A stretch of 64,000 nucleotides of DNA from Halanaerobium praevalens DSM 2228 (GCF_000165465.1 NC_017455.1:1178001-1242000), one strand, 5' to 3'; positions 37,382-47,182 are shown, counted from the stretch's first letter. The notes: generated by a model from the letters alone, not told the origin. Numbers and translations are program-made.

Positions 37382-37393
37382 GCAATCGTTTGC
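37382..37393. promoter_or_regulatory. LacI-type operator upstream of the glucosidase gene
   Basis: GCAATCGTTTGC is a near-perfect palindrome centred on CG, the form bound by LacI-family regulators. Another half-site, GTTTGC, follows 4 bp on. A weak promoter, TTGCAA with TAATAT at 17-bp spacing, lies about 50 bp upstream on the minus strand, so the operator would sit just after the transcription start. Confidence 0.6.
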
Positions 37394-37514
37394 ACAGTTT
37401 GCAAAAAAATAATAATCTTTTTATTTAATCCAATTATATATTAATATATAAATCTAAAATTTGCAAGTTTTCTAGCCATTTATTTTCAAATTATTTAAAA
37501 AATTCAATTTAAAC

Positions 37515-37578
37515 ATAAAAAACCTCCTCAATTAAAAACAAATCTAATTAAGCTGATTTGAGCTAAAATATGAGGAGA
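37515..37578 (-). terminator. Terminator of the ADP-ribosylglycohydrolase operon
   Basis: On the minus strand CTCCTCA pairs with TGAGGAG and, inside, CAAATC pairs with GATTTG around AGCTTAATTA; six T follow. It lies 40 bp after the stop codon at 37615. Confidence 0.65.
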
Positions 37579-37614
37579 TCTTTAAAACTAATAGTCTTTA
37601 TTTAACTTTTATAG

Positions 37615-38562
37615 TTAACTTTGATATAAATTTTCAGCAATTTTTTGAATCTGTTCTAATTTTGTCAATTTATTCAACCATTTTTCTGGAATTGAATTAT
37701 AGCCATAATAAGCACCTGCTAATTGACCAGTTACTGCTGCTACAGTATCTGAATCACCACCGAGATTAGCTGCTTTTAAAACAGCTTTTTCAAATGAATC
37801 ACTATTTATAAAAGACCAAAGACTGGCTTCTAAAGTATTGATTACAAAACCATCTGATTTAATATCTTCTCTTTTTTTATTAAAAGCACCTTCTACTGCT
37901 TTAATTACTCTTTGATCTAAATTTAAGTCAGCTGCAGTATCTTTTAAAACTTTCTGCTTAAAAACTTTCATTTGAATCCGAGAATTAATAAACTGCTGTA
38001 ATAAACCACCGAAATAACGGCAGCTATCAACAGCCATTTGATTATTATGAGTAGTTAAAGAACTTTTTCCAGAAAAATCAATTGCTTTTTCAAAATCATT
38101 TTTAAAATAAATTGGAACTGGAGCTAATCTCATCAAAGAACCATTACCAGCTGCTCTATCTCTTTGAGGTGGTAATTCTTTGTTTTCTGCAAAATATTCT
38201 AAAGATCTAGCTGTATTTGCACCTATACTAAAGCATTCTCCAGTTGAACTCAAATAACCTTCTTCATACCATTTAAGATATTTATGACATTGATTTTCAA
38301 GATCATAACCCTTTTCACTTAAGCTTTCTGCTAAACAAAGAGCCATTGAACTATCGTCTGTCCAAAAACCTGCTGCAAGAGCATTAGGCCCACCTGCTCT
38401 CATATCTTTAAGTTTAGGAAAAGAATCTCTTTTTTTAAATTCAACTGCTGCTCCAAGTGCATCTCCAATTATTAAGCCAAAAAAAGAACCAAAAGCTTTA
38501 TTTTTTCTCTCTTTTTCAATTTCTTGCATTAATTCTTGATTATCAGATGGAGTTTGATTCAT
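37615..38562 (-). CDS. ADP-ribosylglycohydrolase family protein
   Basis: 315 residues of the DraG type. Metal-binding motifs are kept: GLIIGDALGAAVEF at the start, AAGFWTDDSSMALCLAE (T-D-D-S), and AANLGGDSDTVAAVTGQLAG near the end with the two Asp of the dinuclear magnesium site. The family removes ADP-ribose from arginine, serine or small molecules. It follows the PRPP-synthase-like gene by 13 bp and shares its transcript. No ADP-ribosyltransferase gene is nearby, so the substrate may be a nucleotide metabolite rather than a modified protein. Confidence 0.9.
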   Translation of the reverse strand: MNQTPSDNQELMQEIEKERKNKAFGSFFGLIIGDALGAAVEFKKRDSFPKLKDMRAGGPNALAAGFWTDDSSMALCLAESLSEKGYDLENQCHKYLKWYEEGYLSSTGECFSIGANTARSLEYFAENKELPPQRDRAAGNGSLMRLAPVPIYFKNDFEKAIDFSGKSSLTTHNNQMAVDSCRYFGGLLQQFINSRIQMKVFKQKVLKDTAADLNLDQRVIKAVEGAFNKKREDIKSDGFVINTLEASLWSFINSDSFEKAVLKAANLGGDSDTVAAVTGQLAGAYYGYNSIPEKWLNKLTKLEQIQKIAENLYQS

Positions 38563-38575
38563 TTAATTTCACCTC

Positions 38576-39727
38576 TTATTTTCCAAATATATTTTTAATT
38601 TTATTTGTTGCATCTAAGAGTGGACTAATAGAATCATCATAATTAACTGTATCAATTAAAAGTGATATCAGTTTTGACATATCAACTTCTTCAAACCATT
38701 CTGCCTGCTTAAACTTTTCTGGAATATAAGTTAAGTTAGTAGAGAATAATTTAGAAATATAACCTTTTTCATAGTATTCATCCATTTTCTCTATTCCATT
38801 AGTAAAGAAGGTAAAAGACACTGCTACATAAATATTTCTAGCATTTTTTTGTTTTAACTCTTTCGCAATATCAAAAACTGAACCACCAGAAGCAATCATA
38901 TCATCAACGATTAAGATATCTTTACCTGCTACTTCAGCTCCCATATACTCATGCTGAATAATTGGATTTCTACCATCTACAATTTTTTTATAATCTCTAC
39001 GTTTATAAAAAAGACCAACATCTAAACCTAAAACACTGGCATAATAAATAGCCCGATCCATAGCTCCAGTATCTGGAGAAATAACCATCATTTGTTCATT
39101 ACCAAAACAAACTTCTTCATCTAAGCCATTCATTGCTTTAATAATTTGATAAGTAGAATGTAGACTCTCAAAACCTGTTTGTGGAATAGCATTTTGAACT
39201 CTAGTTTCATGTGCATCAAAAGTAAAAATATTTTCTACTCCTAATTTCTCTAATTCTTGTAATGCCATAGCACAGTCTAGAGATTCTCTTGTATTTCTTT
39301 TATCCTGACGACTCTCATACAAAAGTGGCATAATAATATGTATCCGTCTAGCTTTACCTGCAATAGCTGAAATTAAACGCTTTACATCCTGAAAATGGTC
39401 ATCAGGACTCATTCTATTTTCAATTCCAAACATATTATATTTCACATTATAATTGCCAATATCAGCTAAAATAAAAATATCTTTACCACGAATAGATTCT
39501 TTTAAGTGTGCTTTTGCTTCCCCATTAGCAAAGCGAATAATATCACTGTCAATAATATAAGAATCCTTAATTTCATCTAAGTGATATTCACTACATCTAT
39601 CTGAAAACTCCTCTCTTCTCCTGTTTACAATATAATCGTCAACTTTCTGCCCAAGCTCTTTACAGCTTTTATGTACAATAACTCCTAGCTGCCCAAATGG
39701 TATTTTGGTTATCTTTTGTTCTTCCAC
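38576..39727 (-). CDS. Ribose-phosphate pyrophosphokinase-like protein
   Basis: 383 residues, longer than standard PRPP synthases (about 315) because of an N-terminal extension and small insertions. It has FANGEAKAHLKESIRGKDIFI at the start of the fold, MPLLYESRQDKR (the P-Y-x-R-x-D-R region), FYKRRDYKK with the catalytic-loop K-R-R, and the PRPP-binding loop LIVDDMIASGGSVFDIAKEL, where A-S-G-G-S replaces the more usual D-T-G-G-T. It would make PRPP from ribose 5-phosphate and ATP for nucleotide and NAD synthesis. Start GTG at 39727. It may be a specialised paralogue of the housekeeping enzyme. Confidence 0.85.
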   Translation of the reverse strand: MEEQKITKIPFGQLGVIVHKSCKELGQKVDDYIVNRRREEFSDRCSEYHLDEIKDSYIIDSDIIRFANGEAKAHLKESIRGKDIFILADIGNYNVKYNMFGIENRMSPDDHFQDVKRLISAIAGKARRIHIIMPLLYESRQDKRNTRESLDCAMALQELEKLGVENIFTFDAHETRVQNAIPQTGFESLHSTYQIIKAMNGLDEEVCFGNEQMMVISPDTGAMDRAIYYASVLGLDVGLFYKRRDYKKIVDGRNPIIQHEYMGAEVAGKDILIVDDMIASGGSVFDIAKELKQKNARNIYVAVSFTFFTNGIEKMDEYYEKGYISKLFSTNLTYIPEKFKQAEWFEEVDMSKLISLLIDTVNYDDSISPLLDATNKIKNIFGK

Positions 39728-39876
39728 TTTAATATTAACACCTCATTTATATATTTTTTTCTTGCCACTACTATTATTTCAAGATTAATTTATAAAACCC
39801 TTTTTCTATCGCAAATTAAAACAAAGTTTATATATTAATTATATTCTTACATTAAAAATATTATAAAAAATTACAA

Positions 39877-41226
39877 TTAAATTAAATAAATTAAAAATGT
39901 TTTTGCTAAACCTAAAAATACAAAAAAGCCAAAAACATCAGTAACGGTTGTTAAAAAAATGGCTGATGCTAAAGCTGGATCAATTCCTAATGATTGGAGA
40001 GCAAGTGGAATTAAAAAACCAAACATGCCAGCAATTAATAAATTTAAAATCATTGCTAAAAAGATAATTAAACCTAAATAATAATTGCCATACATTAGAT
40101 ATAAAATAAAACCAGTCACTAAACCTGTGGCTGCACCATTAATTATACCAACTAAAGCTTCCTTAAATAACAATTTCCAATTATCTTTAAAATCTATTTC
40201 TCCTAAAGCAATACCTCTAATTACAATTGATAAAGTTTGAGTACCTGCATTACCTCCCATTCCAGCTACTATTGGCATTGCAGCAGCTAAGGCAACAACC
40301 TGTGAAATAACATCTTGAAATAAGGCAACAGTAAAAGTAGCTAAAAAAGCTGTGGCTAAATTAATAAACATCCAGGGCAATCTACTTTTAACAGATTTTA
40401 ATAAGCTAGTATCAGAACTCTCTTCTTCATCAACACCATGCATTTTATACAAATCTTCTGTGTTTTCAGCTTCAATTACATCAATAATATCATCAACTGT
40501 TATAATTCCAACTAAAATATCACTTTTATTGACTACCGGAATTACTGTTAAATCATATTTAGCAACTTGCTGAGCAACGATTTCCTGATCAACATCAACA
40601 GCTACTTTAATTAAATTATCAGCCATTAAAGATTCTAATTTTTTATCATCAGCTGAACTCAAAATATCTCTTAAGTCAACTCTACCAACTAATTTTTTAT
40701 TATTATCAGAAATAAAAATTGTATCTATAATTTCAGTATCAGGAGCAATATTTTTTATTTTTTTTAAAGCTTCTGTAGTAGTTAAATTTTTATTTAATAA
40801 TAAATATTCAGTTGTCATTATTCCACCAGCAGATTCTTTATCATATCCCAGCAAATTTCGAACTACTAAGGCATCATCTTGTTTCATATGTCTTAATAAT
40901 TCTTTTCTTTTGCGAATAGTTAATAAGCCTAAAATATCAGTAATATCATCAGCTGCCATATGAGAAAAAATCTCAATTATTGCTTGTGAACTCTTAGTTT
41001 TTAAAATATCAATTTGTAAATCTTCTTCTGCTTCTTCAAAAATATCAGCCAAATTCTCAGTTTTTAGTAATCCAGTAAATTCCTTTAGCCTAGAACTATC
41101 TAGTTCTGAAAGAGCCTCAGCAATATCAATTGGATGGTGTTCTTCTAACCATTTTTCTTTAAATTTTTCTTCCTCTTTAAGATGTTTATTTATATCTGCT
41201 TTTATGTTATTATTTTTTTCTACCAT
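39877..41226 (-). CDS. mgtE: Magnesium transporter MgtE
   Basis: 449 residues with the three MgtE parts: a helical N-domain (residues 30-130, HHPIDIAEALSELDSSRLKE), tandem CBS domains (about 135-260, MTTEYLLLNKNLTTTEALK) that sense cytoplasmic magnesium, and five membrane helices after 280 with GGNAGTQTLSIVIRGIALGE, the pore signature. It imports Mg2+. Divergent from the cNMP/DUF2225 gene. GGAGGTG precedes the ATG. The upstream gap is too short for an M-box riboswitch. Confidence 0.95.
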   Translation of the reverse strand: MVEKNNNIKADINKHLKEEEKFKEKWLEEHHPIDIAEALSELDSSRLKEFTGLLKTENLADIFEEAEEDLQIDILKTKSSQAIIEIFSHMAADDITDILGLLTIRKRKELLRHMKQDDALVVRNLLGYDKESAGGIMTTEYLLLNKNLTTTEALKKIKNIAPDTEIIDTIFISDNNKKLVGRVDLRDILSSADDKKLESLMADNLIKVAVDVDQEIVAQQVAKYDLTVIPVVNKSDILVGIITVDDIIDVIEAENTEDLYKMHGVDEEESSDTSLLKSVKSRLPWMFINLATAFLATFTVALFQDVISQVVALAAAMPIVAGMGGNAGTQTLSIVIRGIALGEIDFKDNWKLLFKEALVGIINGAATGLVTGFILYLMYGNYYLGLIIFLAMILNLLIAGMFGFLIPLALQSLGIDPALASAIFLTTVTDVFGFFVFLGLAKTFLIYLI

Positions 41227-41401
41227 TTAAGCACCTCCAGTCAAATAATTTTAAAACATCTACTTTTTATTATAACAGTAAATAGAAAGAGATAAAAGGA
41301 TCTTAAGCTATTTTCTCAATTATTATAAATATAATCAAATTTATGTTATAATTAAAATAGTTTAACTTAAAATTATTAAAAAAAGAAAGGATTGTTAAGT
41401 T

Positions 41402-42655
41402 GTGGATAAAAATACTACTTTAAAAGATTTATTAGCAAAATATAGCGAAATGGTTGATTTTAAGGCAGGGGAAAAACTATTTGACTATGAAGAAAAAGCT
41501 GATAAAATCTATTTTATTTTAAGTGGTTTAATTAGAGTATTTATAAAAGATAAAAATGAAACAAAAGAAATTAAAAGAAATAAAAATGGAGATTTTGTAG
41601 GAGAAACAGCCTTTACAGCTGCTAAATATAGTTCACAAGCAAAAGTTCATTTAGATAGTACAGTTTTAAAATTTAAAGTAGCTGATTTAAGAAAAATAAT
41701 GGAGAATAATAATGAATTCGCCAATAAAATGATTAATAATCTTGCTAATTATATCGAAATATTACAAAGTAAAGATCAGATTCAGCTGACTCCTATCGCT
41801 GAGATTGATAAAAAAATTGCAAATGAAAAAGAAATTAAAAAAAATATTGAGACTAAAAAAAGTAAAAAATCATATGTTAAAAAAGCAGCTTCTGAAATCA
41901 AAAAATCAAATTTCTTTTATTTAGAAGGCCATAGCACTTATCATCAAAAAGCTAAAGCAAATGATCAATATTATCTTTATGATAAAGAAATAGAATGTCC
42001 TGTTTGTTCAACTGAGCTTGCTATCAAAAAATTAAGGAATTCTAGACTGCGAGTTTATGATATCAGAGCAGATTTAAGACCTATTTACAAAGACTTTAAT
42101 CTCTATTATTACAGTGTTATTAGCTGTACCAATTGTCTTTTTACAGCCCGTCGCAAAGATTTCTTTGATTTTTCTAAAAGAAAAAGGAAAAAAATTAAAA
42201 ATAATTTCAAAAAAATAATCACTAAAGAACTAAATTCTAAATTTAAAGTCAATTATAGTCAACCTAGATCTATCAATGAAGCTTTTGATGCCCATTATTT
42301 GGCGCTAAAATTATATAATTATTTAGATTTAGATAATGATAAAAGAGCTTTTCTATGGCGTGAATTAAGCTGGATGTACGAAGATTTAGAAGAAGAAGAT
42401 TTAGCAAATAAAGCTTCTTTAGCTGCCTTAGAAAATTTAGAAGAATTTTATTTTCAAGATGATAGTAGTACCTCAAAAAAAGAAAGTGATAATTTAAGTC
42501 TTTTATTGGCTGTTTTATATTATAAACATGGACAAGCTAATAATGCTCTACCTTTATTAGATAATTTAATTAGAGATTCTCGAGTTCATTTGCGCCAAAA
42601 AAATAAAGCTAGAGAATTATTTCAAAAAATTAGAGAAGAACAAAAGCAAAAATAA
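41402..42655 (+). CDS. Cyclic-nucleotide-binding-like domain fused to DUF2225
   Basis: 417 residues from a GTG (AAAGGA upstream). Residues 10-125 look like a Crp-type effector domain (KIYFILSGLIRVFIKDK, GDFVGETAF), but no helix-turn-helix follows. From about 190 the DUF2225 domain begins: IECPVCSTELAIKKLRNSRLRV and SVISCTNCLFTARRKDFFD give two C-x2-C pairs that likely bind zinc. The C-terminal part is helical and TPR-like. Proteins of this kind are found in Firmicutes without known function. With no DNA-binding part it is more likely a signalling or scaffold protein than a transcription factor. Confidence 0.75.
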   Translation: MDKNTTLKDLLAKYSEMVDFKAGEKLFDYEEKADKIYFILSGLIRVFIKDKNETKEIKRNKNGDFVGETAFTAAKYSSQAKVHLDSTVLKFKVADLRKIMENNNEFANKMINNLANYIEILQSKDQIQLTPIAEIDKKIANEKEIKKNIETKKSKKSYVKKAASEIKKSNFFYLEGHSTYHQKAKANDQYYLYDKEIECPVCSTELAIKKLRNSRLRVYDIRADLRPIYKDFNLYYYSVISCTNCLFTARRKDFFDFSKRKRKKIKNNFKKIITKELNSKFKVNYSQPRSINEAFDAHYLALKLYNYLDLDNDKRAFLWRELSWMYEDLEEEDLANKASLAALENLEEFYFQDDSSTSKKESDNLSLLLAVLYYKHGQANNALPLLDNLIRDSRVHLRQKNKARELFQKIREEQKQK

Positions 42656-42657
42656 AG

Positions 42658-42686
42658 CAAAAAAAGTGCGGTTTCCGCACTTTTTT
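42658..42686. terminator. Terminator after the DUF2225 gene
   Basis: AAAAAGTGCGG and CCGCACTTTTTT pair perfectly around a TTT loop. It serves both converging genes. Confidence 0.9.
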
Positions 42687-42694
42687 ACTTTCCT

Positions 42695-45313
42695 TTATAA
42701 ACTTAAATAATTAAATAATTTTTGCGAACTACTTAATTCAAACTTGCCTGAATCTAATTTCCAGAATTGAATTGAATTAGAAATTTCAGCTAAATAAGAT
42801 ATGAGTTTGGGATGACAAGTCAAAATAAAAATTTGGTGTTTTGGAGCCAAAGTAGCAATTAATTTAAGGGTATTATAAAGATGTTGACTATCAAAATTAA
42901 CCAAAGCATCATCTAAAAAGAGTGGTAAACTTGGTTTTATTTCTTTAATTCTACTGATCCTTAAAGCTAAAAATAATTGTTCTAAACTACCCTGACTTAA
43001 TTCTTTTATACTTGTGATTTTTTTACCAGCTTTAGTTTTAAGTTTAAAATCCTGCTTTGTAAAATCTGCTGTTGTTTCTAATTTCTGATAATTTAATTCA
43101 CTAATCTGATTCAAAATATCAGTAGCTGGTTTTAATAATTCTTTTTCTGCTTTTTTAATCATTTCTGATCTTAATTTTTTAAAAAGAAATTTAGTAGTTT
43201 GATTAAGTGCATATCTATCAGCTTTTTTCTCTAAATCATTTTGAGCTGAACTAATTTTAGTTTGAGCCTGTTCAAGTTTAGCTGAAGTTGACAACTCTTT
43301 TATTTTATTTTTTAAAGTTGTAATTTTTTCTTCTAGCTTCTCTTTTCTTGCTTTTAATTTGGTCAAAGTTTTAACAATATTTTTATTTTCTTTTTCTACA
43401 GCTTCCAAATCAGCAAATTGAGTTTTAAATTTCACTAAAGCCTGATAATTATTTTTATTTTTTATAAGATTATTGAGGGCTTTTTTTATTTCTGCAGCAG
43501 CATTTAAACTATAGCTTATTTGATCTTTTTTAGTTTGATAATTAATAACCAATTCTTTTAATTTATTTGCCAAAGCCAATTTTTCTAATAAAATCTGACT
43601 TTTAGAGCTTAAATAATTTGCTTTGCTTAAATTAAAATCAAAATCTGAATTTAAATATTTATTTAACTGCTGAGTAAAATTATAGATCTTATTTAATTCT
43701 GATTTCAAATTTTCTTTTTCTTTTTCATTTTCTTTTTCTTCTAATTTTAAATTTTGATAGCTTCTTTTTTTAGTTTTAATCTCTTTAAAATAAGAAGCTA
43801 ATAAATAAAAATCAGAATTCAAATCTAAACCTAATTTTTTAGCTATTTCTGTTAAATAAGCTTTTATTTGCTTTTTTTCTTTTATTTTACTAGCTAATTC
43901 TAAATTTAAGTCTTTTAATTTTGTGTTTTTATGTTTTATTTCTATTTTTAAATCTTTTTTATTTTGAGCTTCAAACTTAGCATTTTTATAATTTGAAGCA
44001 TAATAAATATAAGCTGTTAACAGGGAAATTAAGCTGAAATATTTAATTTGATCATAATCTAAAAAAAGAGATAAAGCTAAAATTAAAAAAGAAATAAATA
44101 AAATAAAATAAGTTTTTTTCAAAATTACAGCTGGAGCTTTTCTTTTAAAATTTAATAATTTATTTTCTTTTACTTCAATCTCAGTTTTTAACTCAGTAAT
44201 TTTGTTTTTTAGCTCTTCTATTTCTTTTGCTAATTTTGTTTTTAATTTTAAATTTTGAGTTAATTTTTTTTCTTTAATTAAATCTAATTTTATTGCTTCT
44301 AAATTAGTAAAAGGAGCTTTCCAATTTGAATTAATTTCTTTTAAATCTAAAATTAAATTATCATATTTTTTATTTATTTTTTCTTCAATAAAATAATAAT
44401 TTTCTATTTTTTCATCTAAAAACTTTATTTTTTGATTATAGTTTGTAATTTTTTCTTTATTTGCTTGAATAAAATTAATTAGCTTTTTTAATTTCTGCTC
44501 TAATTTTAAATTAGTTTTAGTATTATCAGTTTGATAATTACTCTGTTTTTTAATTTCTAATTTTATAACTTCTATTTGCTGAAGAGTTTTATAATTATTC
44601 ATTAATAAATCAACTAAAATATACTTATTTTCATTTTCTGTTATTTTAGTTTTAATATTGGCTAATTCTGCTTTTTTATTTACTAATAACTCTCTTTTAT
44701 TTTTAAATTCACTTACTTCCAGTAATGCTTCTGCTCTTAAATCTTGGCCAGTTTTAATTTCTTTAAAATAAGGTTTAAAAGAAGCCACAGCTGGATCACC
44801 TAAAATTCCTCCAATTGTTTTAGCTTGCTTAAAATATTTAGCAGCTAATTCTGGTATTTTGCTTAACTCAGATATTCCTGCTCCTAATAATAAAGAATAT
44901 AAACTCTTTTTTTCTTTTTTACCTTTTGCAATTTGAGCTAAACTTTGTAATTCATTTAAACTAATTGTATATAACTGCTGATAACTTTGGGGATCTAAAT
45001 TGTTAAATATTTGAGCTGGATCATAATTTTTATGTTTTTTATCCTTTATTTTAGGAGCTGAAAAACCTGTTAAATTCAAATTATAATCCTTATTTTTTCT
45101 TTCTAGATCTACTTCTATATAATATTCATTTTTAGCTTGCGGAAGTGAATTTTTAGCAGTTAAACCAAAAGGTAAATACTGCATTAATTTTAAAAAAGTA
45201 CTTTTACCTGCTCTATTTTTCCCACCAATTACAACTATATTCTTAGATAATTCATTTAAATGTTGATTAGCAAAAATACCAAAATCACGAATATAAATAT
45301 TTTTATAATGCAT
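42695..45313 (-). CDS. SbcC/YhaN-like AAA ATPase with long coiled coil (pair 1)
   Basis: 872 residues. Walker A GGKNRAGKSTFLKLMQ lies near residue 31. A very long coiled coil is interrupted near 395-445 by two membrane-like segments (YFILFISFLILALSLFLDY, YFSLISLLTAYIYYAS), a hallmark of YhaN rather than SbcC. The C-terminus has the signature ELSQGSLEQLFLALRI and Walker B PLFLDDALVNFD. No zinc-hook C-x-x-C was seen. It starts immediately after the stop of the SbcD-like gene, so the two are co-translated. Such pairs act on DNA ends or in recombination repair; the membrane hairpin suggests action at the membrane. Confidence 0.87.
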   Translation of the reverse strand: MHYKNIYIRDFGIFANQHLNELSKNIVVIGGKNRAGKSTFLKLMQYLPFGLTAKNSLPQAKNEYYIEVDLERKNKDYNLNLTGFSAPKIKDKKHKNYDPAQIFNNLDPQSYQQLYTISLNELQSLAQIAKGKKEKKSLYSLLLGAGISELSKIPELAAKYFKQAKTIGGILGDPAVASFKPYFKEIKTGQDLRAEALLEVSEFKNKRELLVNKKAELANIKTKITENENKYILVDLLMNNYKTLQQIEVIKLEIKKQSNYQTDNTKTNLKLEQKLKKLINFIQANKEKITNYNQKIKFLDEKIENYYFIEEKINKKYDNLILDLKEINSNWKAPFTNLEAIKLDLIKEKKLTQNLKLKTKLAKEIEELKNKITELKTEIEVKENKLLNFKRKAPAVILKKTYFILFISFLILALSLFLDYDQIKYFSLISLLTAYIYYASNYKNAKFEAQNKKDLKIEIKHKNTKLKDLNLELASKIKEKKQIKAYLTEIAKKLGLDLNSDFYLLASYFKEIKTKKRSYQNLKLEEKENEKEKENLKSELNKIYNFTQQLNKYLNSDFDFNLSKANYLSSKSQILLEKLALANKLKELVINYQTKKDQISYSLNAAAEIKKALNNLIKNKNNYQALVKFKTQFADLEAVEKENKNIVKTLTKLKARKEKLEEKITTLKNKIKELSTSAKLEQAQTKISSAQNDLEKKADRYALNQTTKFLFKKLRSEMIKKAEKELLKPATDILNQISELNYQKLETTADFTKQDFKLKTKAGKKITSIKELSQGSLEQLFLALRISRIKEIKPSLPLFLDDALVNFDSQHLYNTLKLIATLAPKHQIFILTCHPKLISYLAEISNSIQFWKLDSGKFELSSSQKLFNYLSL

Positions 45314-46636
45314 CTAATCAGCTCCCTCTAACAATTCAGAAATTATATTATTTTTAGCTTCTCTTAAAATTTCTCTAATTATTTTTTGATCCGGATAAAA
45401 CTTGAAATTAGATCGATTTTCTGAATCAGAACTTCCATTCCATATTTCTCCCCATTCTGCTAAAAGCTCAGCTTCTAAGTCAGGATCAGTTTTTATTCTA
45501 TTAATCAAATCATCTAAATGTTGATAAATAGGATTATTTTCTAATTCAGCTGCCAAAGAATCTAAAGCAGGAGCTGTTTTTAAATAAAGTGAATTAGGAT
45601 ATAAATACGGTTCTTTTTCTAAACACCTATTTTTAAGATAATCTTTTAAAGTAGCAGCAATTTCTGCTCTATTATTTTCAAGATAATTATTTATTTCACT
45701 TCGACCTTTAATTAAAATTCTTAAAATCACTGCCTTAATTTGATATTTATTATTTTGATTTTTTATTTTTAAGTTTTTGCTTAAACTCTCAGTTTTTTCG
45801 GCTAAAAGTATTTGTAAATCACTTAGATTTTCAATTTTCTTTTCTTTTTCTAATTCAATTTCTAGTTTTTGAAAAATAACTGGAGCCAAAGATATAAATT
45901 GTTCTTTTATTTTTAAATTTTGATCAACTTCTACTAAAATTGCCCCTTTTACGCCTTCTTCGCGAATATTATGAGCTTGTAAAGTACCAGGAAAAAAGAT
46001 AGCTGGATTTTCTTTTTTTATTTTTTGATATTGATGTAAATGACCTAAAGCCCAATAATTAATATTTTTTTTAGTTAAAAGCTCAGTCTTATTAGTTGGC
46101 ACATAACGCTTATTATTTTTATTTAAGGCTGTATGTAATAAAGCTATATTAAAAACAGATTGATCTGGAGCATTATAATTTTGATACATTTTTCTAGCTT
46201 CAAATTTTTGCTGATAGGATTGACCTAAAATTCTAGCTTTTAATTTAGAATTTTTATAATAATTTTTGATTTCAACTTCAGTACTAGAAAAGTAAAAAAC
46301 ATTAGCAGGTAAAGAAAATACTTCTTTTTCCACCCCTGCTGGATCATGGTTGCCAGATATAATATATATTTTAATATTTTTTTGTTCTAAATATTTAGCC
46401 TGTTTTAAAAAAAAGCGGCTAGCCTTAATTGATCTTGCTGCCTGATCATAAAGGTCACCAGCTATTAAAATAAAATCAACTTCTTCTTTTATGGCTAAAT
46501 CTACTAAATTTTGCAAAGCTTTCTTAGCGGCCTGCTGCAGTATTTGCTTTAGCTTCTTATTTTCTGGTTGGTTATAACTTAAGTTTTGTCCCAAATGAAT
46601 ATCAGCTGTATGAATAAATTTTATTTTTTCTGCCAT
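45314..46636 (-). CDS. SbcD/YhaO-like metallophosphoesterase (pair 1)
   Basis: 440 residues. The calcineurin-type core with its metal ligands is complete: FIHTADIHLGQNL (D-x-H), ILIAGDLYDQ, ISGNHDPAGVE (GNHD) and ALGHLHQYQKI (G-H-x-H). The C-terminal 180 residues are helical and would contact the coiled-coil partner encoded next to it. By family it is a Mre11-like DNA exo/endonuclease subunit. GAGGGAG precedes the ATG. Order and coupling are the same as in the second pair at 59426-62961. Confidence 0.9.
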   Translation of the reverse strand: MAEKIKFIHTADIHLGQNLSYNQPENKKLKQILQQAAKKALQNLVDLAIKEEVDFILIAGDLYDQAARSIKASRFFLKQAKYLEQKNIKIYIISGNHDPAGVEKEVFSLPANVFYFSSTEVEIKNYYKNSKLKARILGQSYQQKFEARKMYQNYNAPDQSVFNIALLHTALNKNNKRYVPTNKTELLTKKNINYWALGHLHQYQKIKKENPAIFFPGTLQAHNIREEGVKGAILVEVDQNLKIKEQFISLAPVIFQKLEIELEKEKKIENLSDLQILLAEKTESLSKNLKIKNQNNKYQIKAVILRILIKGRSEINNYLENNRAEIAATLKDYLKNRCLEKEPYLYPNSLYLKTAPALDSLAAELENNPIYQHLDDLINRIKTDPDLEAELLAEWGEIWNGSSDSENRSNFKFYPDQKIIREILREAKNNIISELLEGAD

Positions 46637-46688
46637 CTTTAACTCCCTCTTTAAATTTTATCTCTTTAAACTATTTTTTAAATTTTTA

Positions 46689-47159
46689 TTATTGACTATA
46701 ATCTCTTTCAGTTCTATTTTCCCATTTAGCAAAAAACCAGCTAAAAACAAAAATTTGAATTGTTACTTCTGGTATTCTAATTAAATGTTCTGTTAAAGAC
46801 AAATCTGTATAAATGAAGCCTTCAATTGAACCTGGGATTGGAGCAACCGCCCCAACTAAAGAGAATCCCCAAATTAAACAAAATAGTTTAAGCCAATTAT
46901 AATCACTTTTTATAATAATTTGATAAAATGGATATAAAATAAAAGCAAAAAAAGCAGCTCTAAAGATTTGAAAAAAAGGTGCCCATTGAATAATCTTTGC
47001 AGCTGGATCCCGAAAATTAGAAAACTCTTCAATCTGAATAAAAGCACTAGCATAATTCTCAAAATTCATAAAAATGACTCCAATAAAAATATAAGTTAGA
47101 ACATAAACAAGAATAAAACGAATTGTAAAATAAACTAATTTTTTAGATGGTTTTAACAT
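46689..47159 (-). CDS. Predicted four-helix membrane protein, unknown function
   Basis: 156 residues with four hydrophobic segments (FTIRFILVYVLTYIFIGVIF near 11-30, then around 65-85, 90-110 and 130-148). No family was recognised. GAAGGGG precedes the start. It lies between pyruvate carboxylase and the SbcD-like gene on the same strand, but a terminator separates it from pyc, so it is likely expressed alone or with the SbcDC pair. Composition is like its neighbours. Confidence 0.7.
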   Translation of the reverse strand: MLKPSKKLVYFTIRFILVYVLTYIFIGVIFMNFENYASAFIQIEEFSNFRDPAAKIIQWAPFFQIFRAAFFAFILYPFYQIIIKSDYNWLKLFCLIWGFSLVGAVAPIPGSIEGFIYTDLSLTEHLIRIPEVTIQIFVFSWFFAKWENRTERDYSQ

Positions 47160-47182
47160 TTTATTCCCCTTCTTTTAATATG

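Noticed and set aside
41227-41401. M-box riboswitch before mgtE
   Set aside because: Only 175 bp separate mgtE from the divergent gene and no M-box-like stems or terminator were seen.
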